NCBI GenBank assembly: GCA_964017065.1
Contig: OZ024790.1
Span: 2,908,631 to 2,972,630, forward strand
Direction of reading: 5' to 3'
Source: Haliclona indistincta
Lineage: Eukaryota > Porifera > Demospongiae > Haplosclerida > Chalinidae
Length of the DNA: 64,000 nucleotides
The translations under genes and the position numbers were made by a program. The notes under the pieces were generated by a model, which was not told the origin of the DNA, made no database searches, and was given only the letters and a program-made list of their open reading frames with translations. Positions 36,279-46,714 of the stretch are shown in pieces. Each line of letters starts with the position of its first letter. Position 1 is the stretch's first letter.

Positions 36279-39200
36279 TTACATATAAGTATTCTGAATA
36301 GTGTCACTCAGTTCCTCTTCTCCTACATAGTTAGATCGTAGCACAGTGACAAGAGTGGCCCAGTTGGCTGGGCTCTGTGGAGTAGACTGCTGCTGCCAGC
36401 ATGTGAACACATCACTAAAGCACTCAAGGCAGTCTCCTCTACGATGCTTCTCAATACCATCTAGAATACTGGAACCAATCCCCAGGGACAGACCGACTTT
36501 CCTCCACTTGGCAGGTATCTTGCTGGCTACTGCTTCCAGGAATTGGAACTGTGATACTGTATCAGTGCCTGCACAGATATCAAGACAATAAAACAACAAA
36601 CTGTAGAGCATGCTCACCAGTTGGAGGAGAAGATGAGAGAGTGAGAGCAGTGACCAATGCTGCTACATGATAATAAATCAAACAATTTGTGTCAAACATA
36701 ATACCTCACCAGTTGGAGGAGGTGATTGTGGTGTAGCAGTGGCTGATGAGACAGAGACTGTGCTGGCTACATGAAAAGATACACTATAATACTAACGTCA
36801 TGATTATCATATGCCATACTCACCATCTGGTGCTGCCAGCCATGCCAGCATCCCCTCATCAGAGCATGGACCAGAACCAACCTTAGGTCTAACAGAGCAG
36901 GTGAGCCAGTGAGTGGCAGTGTTTGCGACACAAGCATGAGGAATAGATTCACAGACTTTGAAGGGGCAAAAGAACCCATCAACGAACCTAATCTGGTTAG
37001 TATCAAGGTGACGCTGCCTGCAGACTGTAGCTATGGCATGGTGGATGGCAGCTCTGATACGAGGAGCAACTGACGGGTGCCCATTGAAGTGAACTGTAAG
37101 CCAAGCATGGCACTCTACTAGTAGCACTACTCCTCCTAACTTGCACTCAAAGCTGATAGCATTACAACCAAGAATTTCTTCAAGAACAAAAAGTTCATTA
37201 AAGAGCAAAGCCACTACTAAGGCAGAGAACAAACCAAGAGGTATTACCCTGGTTCGACAGAGAAGAACAAGAGGAGCAAGTTTTCCAGAAAGAGAAGAAA
37301 TCCTTTTGTTGGTAGGAAGGATAGAGGGAATGAAGAACAGCTCCTCTCCATCAATGCACACGGGTGCTATGATTAGCAGATGCTGTAGAATGGACAGGAA
37401 GTCATCCACTGAGTAACTACATTCACCCTCCTCATTCACTCGATACTTGGAGCATACGATATCTACTAGCTTCTTGTTAAATAACCCTTGGTCCCGCAGC
37501 CTTCGTACCAATGGCATGTGGTCTGAAAGAAGAGGATATTGAGAGGGAATGAGGTGGAGATCAATGATGCCGAGATTCAATATCTCAGTGACTTCACTGA
37601 GAATGGCCTGAGGATCAGTGAAGACCAGGTGAGGGGTGGCATCTTGGAAATACAAGCAGAGAGCAGTGCCATCAAGAAACACTAGTGCTGCCACAACATC
37701 CTCCTCTCCCATGCTGAGATTTCCTCCTACCTCTATACACTCTGCCAGACCTAGAACACTCCGACCCTCCTTCTTTGCTTTGCCACTCACTTCCAGTTCA
37801 AATACATACCATCTAGTAGGTATATCTACTCCTGCATTGCCACAAGCATCCATGATCTTCTGCCTTATAGAAGACGCCACCTCACTGCGACCCTTAGTGA
37901 CCCGAGTGTTGATTGGGAGGAGAATATCTCCATCAGGACTAACCTCAATGCACATTGACTTCAGCTCACCAAGACTCTTCTTCAGCCATCGATTCTTACC
38001 AGATAATGTCTGGTCAAACATTGACCTGTGCTTGTCAGCATGAGTGCCGATTAAAAGGAACTTTGGCTCTGATAATTCTTGGCCATTACCTTCCTCCGAA
38101 TGCTTTACAGTTGAGAGAGTGCGAATGAGCTCTTCGATACCCTCAAGCTGAGATTTATCTAGTTTCATTGGCTGGCGAAGATGCTGGTCATCTTTCACAT
38201 ACTCGTACTGGACCTTGTCATTGATAGAGTGGTTGAACTTTGAGGCTACTATGTTGACCGTGCTACCCCTGACAAATGCAGGCACAAGGCTGATGAATGA
38301 CGGCTGTCCACCAGAGTCAATGAGATGGACAAATGTCTTAATTTTCTCATTTTCTTTTGATATTTCAGAGTTAATGACAAGCTTATCAACAATATCTGAA
38401 GCTATACCTTCCATTTTTGGAGAAAATAAAGGATTATCATCCTCAACACTCTCTGCTGGTGATGAACTAGAGACCAGTGGAGTAGCTGGTGATGGCACTA
38501 GAGGAGTGTGATCCACATCAGATGGTTCCTGTGCACTGCTCTCAGTGGCTGCAGGAGTGGTGCTGGTGGCTGGTTGAGGAGGAACAGCACGAGATGGATT
38601 GAGCTCAATCATCTTCACCTCCTCTGCGATATATTTGAGGTAGGTATCGTCATCGAGCTCCGTCCATGTAACGTCTTCGCTGCCATCGGCTTTGATGCGG
38701 TAAAAAGAGATGGCTCTGGTTGCTCGTGTTGCTAACGGTGTGCTGGTCCTTCTAGGAGGAGGTGGTAAGCCCAGAAGGAGATGTCTGATGCTAGTCTTGC
38801 CCACACCAGGAGAACCCATAATTAGAGCTTTAATAATAAGTACTTTAGTACGACCCTCTCTCATAGCCCTTTGGACTAACTTTGTGTAGGACATCTCTTT
38901 GTTATCTAGAGAGAGAGAGAAGATGTAGTATTAGAAATTAATGACAAGAAAACTGGTGCATATCTGCCAACTCAAAAGCCAATGCATGTACGTTCATCAA
39001 CATTTTAAACTATGATATGAACATGTAATGAGGTGTCCTAATTCTCAAAAACATGGCTGCCATCATGCAATTATAAACAAAAAAATGCTATTGGCTGATT
39101 CGGGTAGCTTGGTGGGACAACAGTTTAAATGGATAGGCTAAATTAAATGCTTCAGTTTTCGGTATACTAGAAACACTTAAAGGTAACTCAGCCGAGGGTA

Positions 39201-41685
39201 CTAATTGAAAAAATCACTTCAGTTACCCTTCCTGACGCCTACGCATCCCGGGGAATGTTTTTTTGCATAGCGTGGCATCGAATTATGCAATTACTATGAA
39301 AGACTAATAATCAGGAGTTCATGCTGTAATGTATATACAAAATTAATGGTAGACATGGTAGACAAATGGTAGACATCTTTTTTATTGTTATTTTTCCAAA
39401 GAATATTTTGAGCAAGGATTAACAGTACTCACCAAGCTTTACTAGATAGTCAACAATAGACGAACGTCTCTCTCGTTTTGCTAGCTTCAGTGGAGTCAAT
39501 CCATACTATGCAGGTGGATGACAAAATACAATAGTCAACAGGTTAATTTATTCTGTCTACAGATCCACATACCTTATCTCTTAGTTGTCTGTTTGCTCCA
39601 TGAGCTAATAGTAGCTTCGCCACCCCCATATAACCGAACTGAGCAGCATAGTGATAGGCAGTTCGTGATAGCTATAGGAAGACATGTATTATGTGCATGT
39701 GCTTGATGTGTGTGGTTTACCAGAAATGACCATGAAATACTAATTACAGGTCAAGTGTTCTATGCGTTAACGCATTAATTTTAAGGTGGCGGTGCACGTA
39801 ATTAATATTCAACACCCACGCAACGTGCATTTTTCTAATAACTACTTTATAACTACAGCGATTTACATAACAGTATGGTTAAGATAATACATGAAGCGTC
39901 TGTGGCTGTTATCTCGACTGTCGAGCAATATATCGAAGCGCTTCAAGCGCAGCAGCATGCAGCACCATCTTGCCCACGGACGTACAGAGCGAATTTCCTT
40001 AATACGATCTAGATATTTTGTTAAAGAATTTTTCTGGTCTAGGTTTGCTGTTTTGCCACGTTAGCAAGGGAGTATCGAAAAATCGCTCTGTACATCTGTG
40101 TGCGCTGGAATTTGTAAGCTGTGAACGAAGTTCTTTCCTGAGCAAGCAAGCCGAACTGGAGATAACAGCCACAGACTGGTCTTTACTGGGCGAGCTCGTT
40201 GCTCCACGTTAGCTAACACTTTGTGACTGAAAATTGCTACAATCGATGTTTATCGATAGACAAAAAAAAATGCACACTGGAGCAAAATACCATTATACAG
40301 AAAATAAAGCTAATTGTAAACTCATGAATCTCATTTAATTGGCACACCGCCACCTTGAACCTTTTACGTATGTTCGAAAATGTCATTACTCACGTTGTTT
40401 GTAGCATTAACTTGAGCAGCTGTTTCTTTAACCAGAAACTGCACAATGACTGTGTGACCCCAAAAAGCAGCTGTTATTAAAGACGTCCATCCATACTGCA
40501 TTGAGAATTATTCAATAATACATTCTTCCTGGGCGACATCAAAGACACCACCAGACTCTCATCTCGATTTGAATATGCAGAATCTTTCAATGCCGGCAAC
40601 ACATAATGAAAACTCACATCATCCTTCCAATTAGGGTTGGCTCCCTTCTTCACTGCAAAGCGAGCACTCTCCAGCTTACCATCCGCACAAGCTTTGTATA
40701 GCTCCTCATCCTGTGAGAAGAATATACAGCTGAAAAAACTGGTGATATAAGAACACCCTTTACACTGTTAAAAATGGGGTGTTAAAACGTTGTTTAAATA
40801 TTTATATGGGTGTAAAGACATAATTTTATTATTAAATTTAGCATTGAAGTATATCATTTGATAGGATTTGTCAACATGATACTTATTCTAATCGTAGAAT
40901 GTTAAAAGACTTTATTGTTTTTCTGCAAACGGACTTAAATTTATAAAGATCAAAGGTTTCCATGGCAACCATAGCACCTTATAAAGAAGGTGTGTTTTAA
41001 CACATACTCCAAAGGGTGCTTCTATAGCACTTCATTTTTAACAGTGTACACATACTACTGTGTGATAGCGTGCTCACATGTAGTACTACAATGATGAACA
41101 CTGAGCTATGGGAGAGAAACAGAGCTCTACAGCGTGCAAGTAGTAGAGATACAGAGCTTTACCTGGCTGACAATATGGTCGACCAAGAGTGACTAGTCTA
41201 TTCATAGCCTCGTACCCAGGCTCTCTGGCGGAGATTTAATTAAATCTCCGCCAGAGAGCCTGGGTACGAGGCTAGTCTATTCACTCACTCACTACACTGG
41301 GCTTACCCTCAGCACACATGTGGCTTGCTTTAGTCACATAGTACACAATTATTATACCACAGGTATCCATTAATTTCTATATGGCTTACAACTAAAGTCA
41401 ACAGGTGATGTACAATGTTTAGCTCTACATTTAGTTACACTACACTTCAATAATAATAGTATCCTCGCCTTAGTGCAACTTAATAACTGGAGTATTATAA
41501 GACAACAAGCCTGTAACAAATTTTACTGGCAGTGGCCCAGTGTCTAGTCGTGGGACTGGTAGACTAAGCACTCAACACAGGACTAGGAGGAGTGACTGCT
41601 TTATAATTATTGATGGCCACCAGTCAATAATACACTCTCACTCACGACTCACCAGGTCTCTCTGTCGTTCCGCTGTCAAGCTCAT
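36279..41685 (-). CDS. Ankyrin-ROC-COR-death domain protein (DAPK-like without kinase)
   Basis: Nine exons (41685-41653, 40710-40618, 40495-40394, 39671-39573, 39505-39433, 38905-36824, 36766-36710, 36662-36618, 36568-36279) join in frame to about 957 residues. Exons 2-5 each hold one ankyrin repeat (e.g. DEELYKACADGKLESARFAV, SRTAYHYAAQFGYMGVAKLL). The large exon 6 has a P-loop MGSPGVGKTS (about 163-172), a switch-like HLIDSGGQPSF and GTHADKH, the G motifs of a ROC GTPase, then a COR-like region (VVAALVFLDGTALCLYF). The last exon is a death domain (KWRKVGLSLGIGSSILDGIE). DAPK1 has ankyrin, ROC-COR and death in this order but begins with a kinase, absent here. It probably works as a scaffold or switch in stress or immune signalling; this is inference. 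A long Pro/Ser/Thr linker interrupts the ROC domain. Confidence 0.8.
39782..40356. mobile_element. MITE in the ankyrin gene intron
   Basis: Ends TAAGGTGGCGGTGCACGTAATTAA (39782) and its partner TTAATTGGCACACCGCCACCTT (to about 40356) are inverted repeats. Inside, 'tctgtggctgttatctcgac' and 'gagataacagccacagact' form a second inverted pair. About 575 bp with no transposase. It sits in the intron between ankyrin exons 3 and 4. Confidence 0.55.
40761..41048. mobile_element. 288-bp MITE with TACACTGTTAAAAATG ends
   Basis: 16-bp perfect inverted repeats TACACTGTTAAAAATG / CATTTTTAACAGTGTA bound the element, with further subterminal pairing ('gggtgttaaaac', 'gtgttttaacac'). TA at both ends would fit a Tc1/mariner-type target duplication. 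It lies in the first intron of the ankyrin-ROC gene. Confidence 0.6.
41205..41274. mobile_element. 70-bp palindromic MULE-like MITE with 9-bp duplication
   Basis: Two 35-bp arms starting TAGCCTCGTACCCAGGC, perfect inverse complements with no loop, flanked by GTCTATTCA on both sides (41196-41204, 41275-41283). The terminal sequence equals that of the 370-bp element at 9672-10041. It is an extreme internally deleted form in the first intron of the ankyrin-ROC gene. Confidence 0.8.
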
Positions 41686-41750
41686 CTCGACATTGGAATG
41701 GGCGAAATGCGAGTGTCGATAACGCTTAACGATAAAGGTTTCAGTCCAGC

Positions 41751-41766
41751 ATTGCGCATGCGCAAT
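41751..41766. promoter_or_regulatory. Perfect NRF1-like palindrome before the ankyrin-ROC gene
   Basis: ATTGCGCATGCGCAAT is a perfect 16-bp palindrome 66 bp upstream of the start codon at 41685 (minus strand) and contains the full NRF1 consensus TGCGCATGCGCA. Position and perfection make it a good candidate core-promoter element. Confidence 0.6.
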
Positions 41767-42350
41767 TAATCGCGCCTTTTTGAAAATGGCTCAGTGACAT
41801 TGAGTGGGAGGCGACACAGTTTGCAATTTGATTCGCTCAACTATAGCAGGACACTACGACACTGCCTATCGGAACGTACACTACACCAACATAACGCGAT
41901 CGGACAGTCTATATACTGTCAGTAGTAATGTGGCACCATTCTTGAGTAACATGTCCGATCCGATTAGTGAGTTCCACTGACTTACTAAACAACTTCTTGA
42001 GTGCTTCCTGCTCCAATATTTTGCACCCTCATTATCCACTTCTGCTGCACAACAACTCGCTCGACATGCAATTTGCATTGACACTGATCTGCTCCGCTCA
42101 GGAGCACTCAAGCATGCATGCGTGTGATCATTAAGACATTCATGTACTATAGCTACCTTCTGATATTCACACTGTCAATTGTGCTGATTTATACCAAAAT
42201 TAATATTAATAAAATTTGATAAATTTTTATCAAGTAAGAAGACTGAATAAATCTAGCAATTCAGAGTCAAACCACAATGCACACAGTAATTTAATACGAA
42301 CAGGCAAACGACACTAGGCACTAGTTACTGCAGACTGAAAGCATGCTTAG

Positions 42351-42860
42351 TCATGATGCCTTGTTGATGAAGACATCAGCAGTGTTAACATCACTACCAG
42401 TACAATGCAGTGTGAAAGCAAGAACTGTGTTGTTAGCAAGAGTAATACGCTCTGTGATTGATTCATAGGGACTGCCCATGTTTTCCCACACTCCTTGACC
42501 GTTTGTACCAACACCAAGTTTGTTATATCCTGCAACAGGATTAGAGAAAGCAATAGTAATCATTGTTCCACCCATCTGATAGGTCACATATCCCGAGCAT
42601 CCTACAAGTGACCAATCACTTTCATAGTTGAGGACTGACACTTCACTGCCGTCGCAGATCTTATCAGGCCAAGGAAATCCATTTGCTTCCCGACCATTGT
42701 TATACCACTTACTCTGGTATGTCATGGCAAGGCCAGACGAGTTGTGTATCTTCACTAGAACGTTGTACCATTTCACCATCTTGAAAAGGTCAGAGGATCT
42801 GGCGTAGAAAGTATGGCTAGATATAAAACCAGCAAATTTAGTGTTGATCACTTTTAACAT
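42351..42860 (-). CDS. Possible actinoporin-like (pore-forming fold) protein
   Basis: A 169-residue frame. The middle part, GYVTYQMGGTMITIAFSNPV followed by GYNKLGVG and VWENM, resembles the beta-sandwich region of actinoporin-like proteins, where a 'G.V.Y......(I/L)...FS.P..YN..' pattern precedes the C-terminal strand. A Trp/Tyr-rich patch (MTYQSKWYNNG) could be the membrane-contact region. The family binds lipid membranes, and some members form pores; activity here is unknown. The first ATG (42860) lies inside the end of the adjoining Ngaro-like element, so the true 5' end was probably upstream and has been cut off by the insertion; an internal Met at residue 27 (MVKWYN) is another possible start. 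No signal peptide is visible. Confidence 0.45.
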   Translation of the reverse strand: MLKVINTKFAGFISSHTFYARSSDLFKMVKWYNVLVKIHNSSGLAMTYQSKWYNNGREANGFPWPDKICDGSEVSVLNYESDWSLVGCSGYVTYQMGGTMITIAFSNPVAGYNKLGVGTNGQGVWENMGSPYESITERITLANNTVLAFTLHCTGSDVNTADVFINKAS

Positions 42861-43852
42861 CTTTAGGGTGACTCATCCCGCCCTAATTATACAACACACC
42901 AAATTAACATGCACATCTTATTCACGCTTACCATTGTAGGTTCGCTTGCCTTGATCCTGTGTTCCGCAGGCTGAAAGAGGGTCGAGACCCCCTTTACGCC
43001 TGAGTGGTTTGGTGAAAGTGAGGGAGGGAAAGCCCCCCTCCACCGCCATAATTAGGGTTAATTGGATCAATTTTCACCAATTAACACACGGAGATAAACA
43101 TCTCCTGGCGGAAGAGGAGGGGCTCTGGAGGCGGAGCCTCCACCTTCCCATCACTGATCACGAGAAAGCTGAAGGCCTTCTCGGAATTGAAATTCATTAA
43201 ATTCTTGATTTGTAGAGGTGCGGGTGGGTGGGAGAACGCAGTTGTCCGTCTCTCTCTGGTTTTGAACTCCCAACGTGTGATAGGACGTCTAGGCGCATGC
43301 GTCAACTACAAGGGGCGCACGTGGCTTAAACACATGTCCCGCCCCCTCGTGCGCCCACAGGACCCCACCCATCGCCACCCTGATGTTAACCGCGTTTAAG
43401 TGCCTTAAACTGCATTTAACATCTTTAGGGTGACTCATCCCGCCCTAATTATACAACACACCAAATTAACATGCACATCTTATTCACGCTTACCATTGTA
43501 GGTTCGCTTGCCTTGATCCTGTGTTCCGCAGGCTGAAAGAGGGTCGAGACCCCCTTTACGCCTGAGTGGTTTGGTGAAAGTGAGGGAGGGAAAGCCCCCC
43601 TCCACCGCCATAATTAGGGTTAATTGGATCAATTTTCACCAATTAACACACGGAGATAAACATCTCCTGGCGGAAGAGGAGGGGCTCTGGAGGCGGAGCC
43701 TCCACCTTCCCAACCCCTCCCCAAACAACCAAACCATACACTTCCCCTCTATCCCCACCGTTACTTCTTTTCTCAGTTATATCATTATTATTCTTTTGCA
43801 GCACTACATGTCCAGTCTAACTACTATCCAATTTTTTAAGTTATGTCCTTTC

Positions 43853-44900
43853 TTACTTGGAGACACTTCCTGCTAACTTCTTTGTGTAGTCTGCGAGTTT
43901 TGCTCGTGGTAATTTTACGTATTGCAGATAGGCCAAGCTCTCCCATCTGCCCAGTGTCTTGATAATGGAGTCCTCGATTCCAACCTTTGCTGCCATTGTA
44001 GCTGCCCCAATCCTGAAGCTGTGACTGCAGTACTTGGTGTCATCCACCCCAGCTTCTTTTAGCCCGGCTCGCATCTCCTCCACCAGCCTTGCCCTTGTGA
44101 GGAGGCGACCATCTTCAAACTGGAATAGGGGGCCCAGACCAGACCCTCTCTGTTGCACATAACTTATCATTGCTGACACTGGACACAAGTCTGCACCCGT
44201 CTTTCCCAAGAACAGAGCCACTCCCTTTCTAAAGGGGTCAGTTTTTGACTGTTTGATAAACACTTTCAACATAGATGGGTTCCGCCTGTCGTCGATTGCG
44301 ATGTCTGAAATGCACAGGTGGGCACTCGGATCAAACGCCGAGTCTGACGGGACCGTTATCTCTCCAATCCGTAGGAACGCGAAGTAGCACAGGCAGCACG
44401 CAGCCCACAGCATTTTACATCCTGATTGATGCTCTTCCTTTCCCAAACTCTCTTTAACTTTCTCAAAATTTCCGGCGTTACTGGTAGCCTCGTCCTCGAG
44501 CCCCGCCCCTCCTCTGCTTGGGACCGTTTTATTCCTCTCGTTACGTAGTGCAACTTCGGCATGGTTGCTATAAATGGGTCCTGTAGCCCATCGGCAATAT
44601 GCATATGCCTAACAGCAGACAAATAAACTTTAATAGTACCATGAGATAAGCCTTCTAATGCAAGGCATGACACAAATGAACACAGTATGGGTTCTTTAGT
44701 TGGAAGAGGACATAACTTCCTTGCCTGGCAGTACCTTAGGTACCTCGACTGGCCGCTCCGGTAGGTCCGTTGTGTGGAACCTGCCAAGCCTTTTGAAAAA
44801 TAGCGTTGAACAGCCTCCTCCACCTTGCTGACGTCCAGTCCGGCTTTTCCGTTACCAGCATCTTTACTAGGCCTGGTGGAATTGGAGTGGGACGTCGACA
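43853..44900 (-). pseudogene. Tyrosine recombinase of the Ngaro-like element (one frameshift)
   Basis: The N-terminal core-binding part (YFSKGLAGSTQRTYRSGQSR) lies in the frame ending 44356. The catalytic part lies in the frame 44446-43853 with FAFLRIGEI (Arg I), QSKTDPFRKG (Lys), YCSHSFRIGAATMAA (HxxR), LGRWES and LAYLQYVKL (Tyr). The two frames swap near 44420, a single indel. All five catalytic residues are present. The 5' part overlaps the end of the RT-RNase H frame, as is common in Ngaro elements. It would integrate circular cDNA. Confidence 0.8.
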
Positions 44901-46548
44901 CGCTGTTGGGACCTGCAGACGAAAGGCGGAAAGGCGATTCCTTGATAAAGCATCTGCTGCTACATTCAATTTTCCTGCTACATGGGCAGCCTTTATTGTG
45001 AACTCCCCCCGTGCTGCTATAAAGAAGAGGCAGCGTACTAGGTGCATTGCCACCTTGTCCGTGCTCTTGCCTGAGTTCACAATTGAGACAACCGCAGCGT
45101 TGTCCGTATAGGCCATCACCGTCTCCCCCTTCCATTGATGACCCCACATTGCACATGACATCACTATTGGCAGGAGTTCTTTAACTGTTATGTGGACCTC
45201 CGCCCATGCTGCTGGCCACGGGAACTGGAACCATTGCCTTGTATAAAATGCACCGCAACCCCATTTACCCGAGGCATCCGATGTTATTGTCCTTGAGTGT
45301 GGACGACTACAGAGTGACGGTAGCATACCTACTCCATTCCACCTATGGAGGAACAGTACCCACCATTCTAGGTCCGATCTGAACTCTACGTTGAGCCTAA
45401 TATGGTGGTGGAGGAGTTTCACCACTTTCGACAGCTCAATCATCCTTCTGAGAAATGATCGTCCAGGACGTACTACCTTGCAAGCATGGTGGAGAACTCC
45501 TAACAAGGACAGCAGTTCTCTCTTCGTGCAGCTACGTTTTTGTTTCCATTCTTCCAGTGACTGCCTTAAGCGTGACAACTTATCCTCGGGCAGCCTGATC
45601 TCCATCCGGTCTGTGTCTAGCTGTAGGCCCAGGAACGACAGCTCGACCGACGGACCTTCCAGCTTCTTCAGTGACAACCTCACGCCCAGCTGATGGCATA
45701 TCTCGATAGCTCGTCGTAGAGCTCTGCCGCATGCTCCCGAGGCTGGGGGACCCACAAACAAGTAGTCGTCCAAATAGTGGATTACACCATCTGCCCCTCG
45801 GTTTCGGAAAATCCACTGCAGACAGTCTGCCATCACGTTAAAAAATCTTCGGTGCCGAGCGCAGGCCAAATGGCAGAGTCGTATCTAGCCACACCTTTCC
45901 TCCCCACCTCATGCCCAACAGTGGTCTGTCCACTGGATGCACCGGAATCATCCTGTATGCACTTTCAAGGTCCAATTTTGCTAGCAGGGCGCCCTTTCCT
46001 TGGGCCACTATCATCTTTGCCGCATGGTCGACCGATGTGTACGACAGGGAACATAGCTCTGGGTCGATTCCGTCGTTTACGCTATAGTTCTCAGGGTGGG
46101 ACAGGTCCAAGATCAGCCGCCACTTGCCTTTTTGGTGTGCCTTTGGAATCACTCCGAAGCGGCTGATCTGCACAGGGCAGTTCTTTGGATTAACCGGGCC
46201 CACCACTCTCTCTGCGGCGATCTCTTTACCCAAGTACTCGTCGATCACACGTGGATTTCTCTCCGCTGACAGCATGTTCCTGCTGGCACTCCTACACTCA
46301 TGGTTGCTATACTCGTAACCCAGTCTAAATCCTTCGCTAATGCCCCTAACCAGGTAGTCGGCACAACGTCTGTCCGGCAGATCTCTTAACTCCCACTCCC
46401 ACTCCTCTGACTTCAATGGAGTTACGATACGGCACCACTTCTCCGGCAACGTCCACGATTTCACCATTGGTCTGCAATCTTCCAACACCGTTAGTTGCTC
46501 CAGATATGCATAGCTTCCCCCAACGAACGGGTCTACTGCTGTCTCCAC
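44736..46548 (-). pseudogene. RT-RNase H of the Ngaro-like element (one frameshift)
   Basis: The first frame (46548-45838) has KWRLILDLSHPENYSVNDGI, AKLDLESAYRMIPVHP and LPFGLRSAPKIF. It ends at a run of six T (minus strand, about 45840-45845), after which the second frame (to 44736) carries FNVMADCLQWIF, the catalytic HYLDDYLFVG, LGLQLDTDRMEIRLP, and RNase H blocks TITSDASGKWGCGAFY, VKELLP, YTDNAAVVSIVN and NVAADALSR. The only visible lesion is the T-run length, which could also be a sequencing or assembly error. If so, the polymerase would be intact. Confidence 0.8.
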
Positions 46549-46714
46549 CCCTCCTGTACAGGTAGAAAGACCATATCACCCCCTGATACCCATCACGACA
46601 ATGATCAAACAGTATTATAATGAAATGAAACAAGATTATTGACACTTCAGCACTCAACAGTGTGCAGTAACTGTACGAGTTACATGCACGAGCTACTGCT
46701 GTACTAAGTACGAG

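Noticed and set aside
39433..39505. Separate ankyrin-only gene in 39.4-40.7 kb
   Set aside because: The four ankyrin exons have phases and splice sites that join directly into the ROC exon at 38905.
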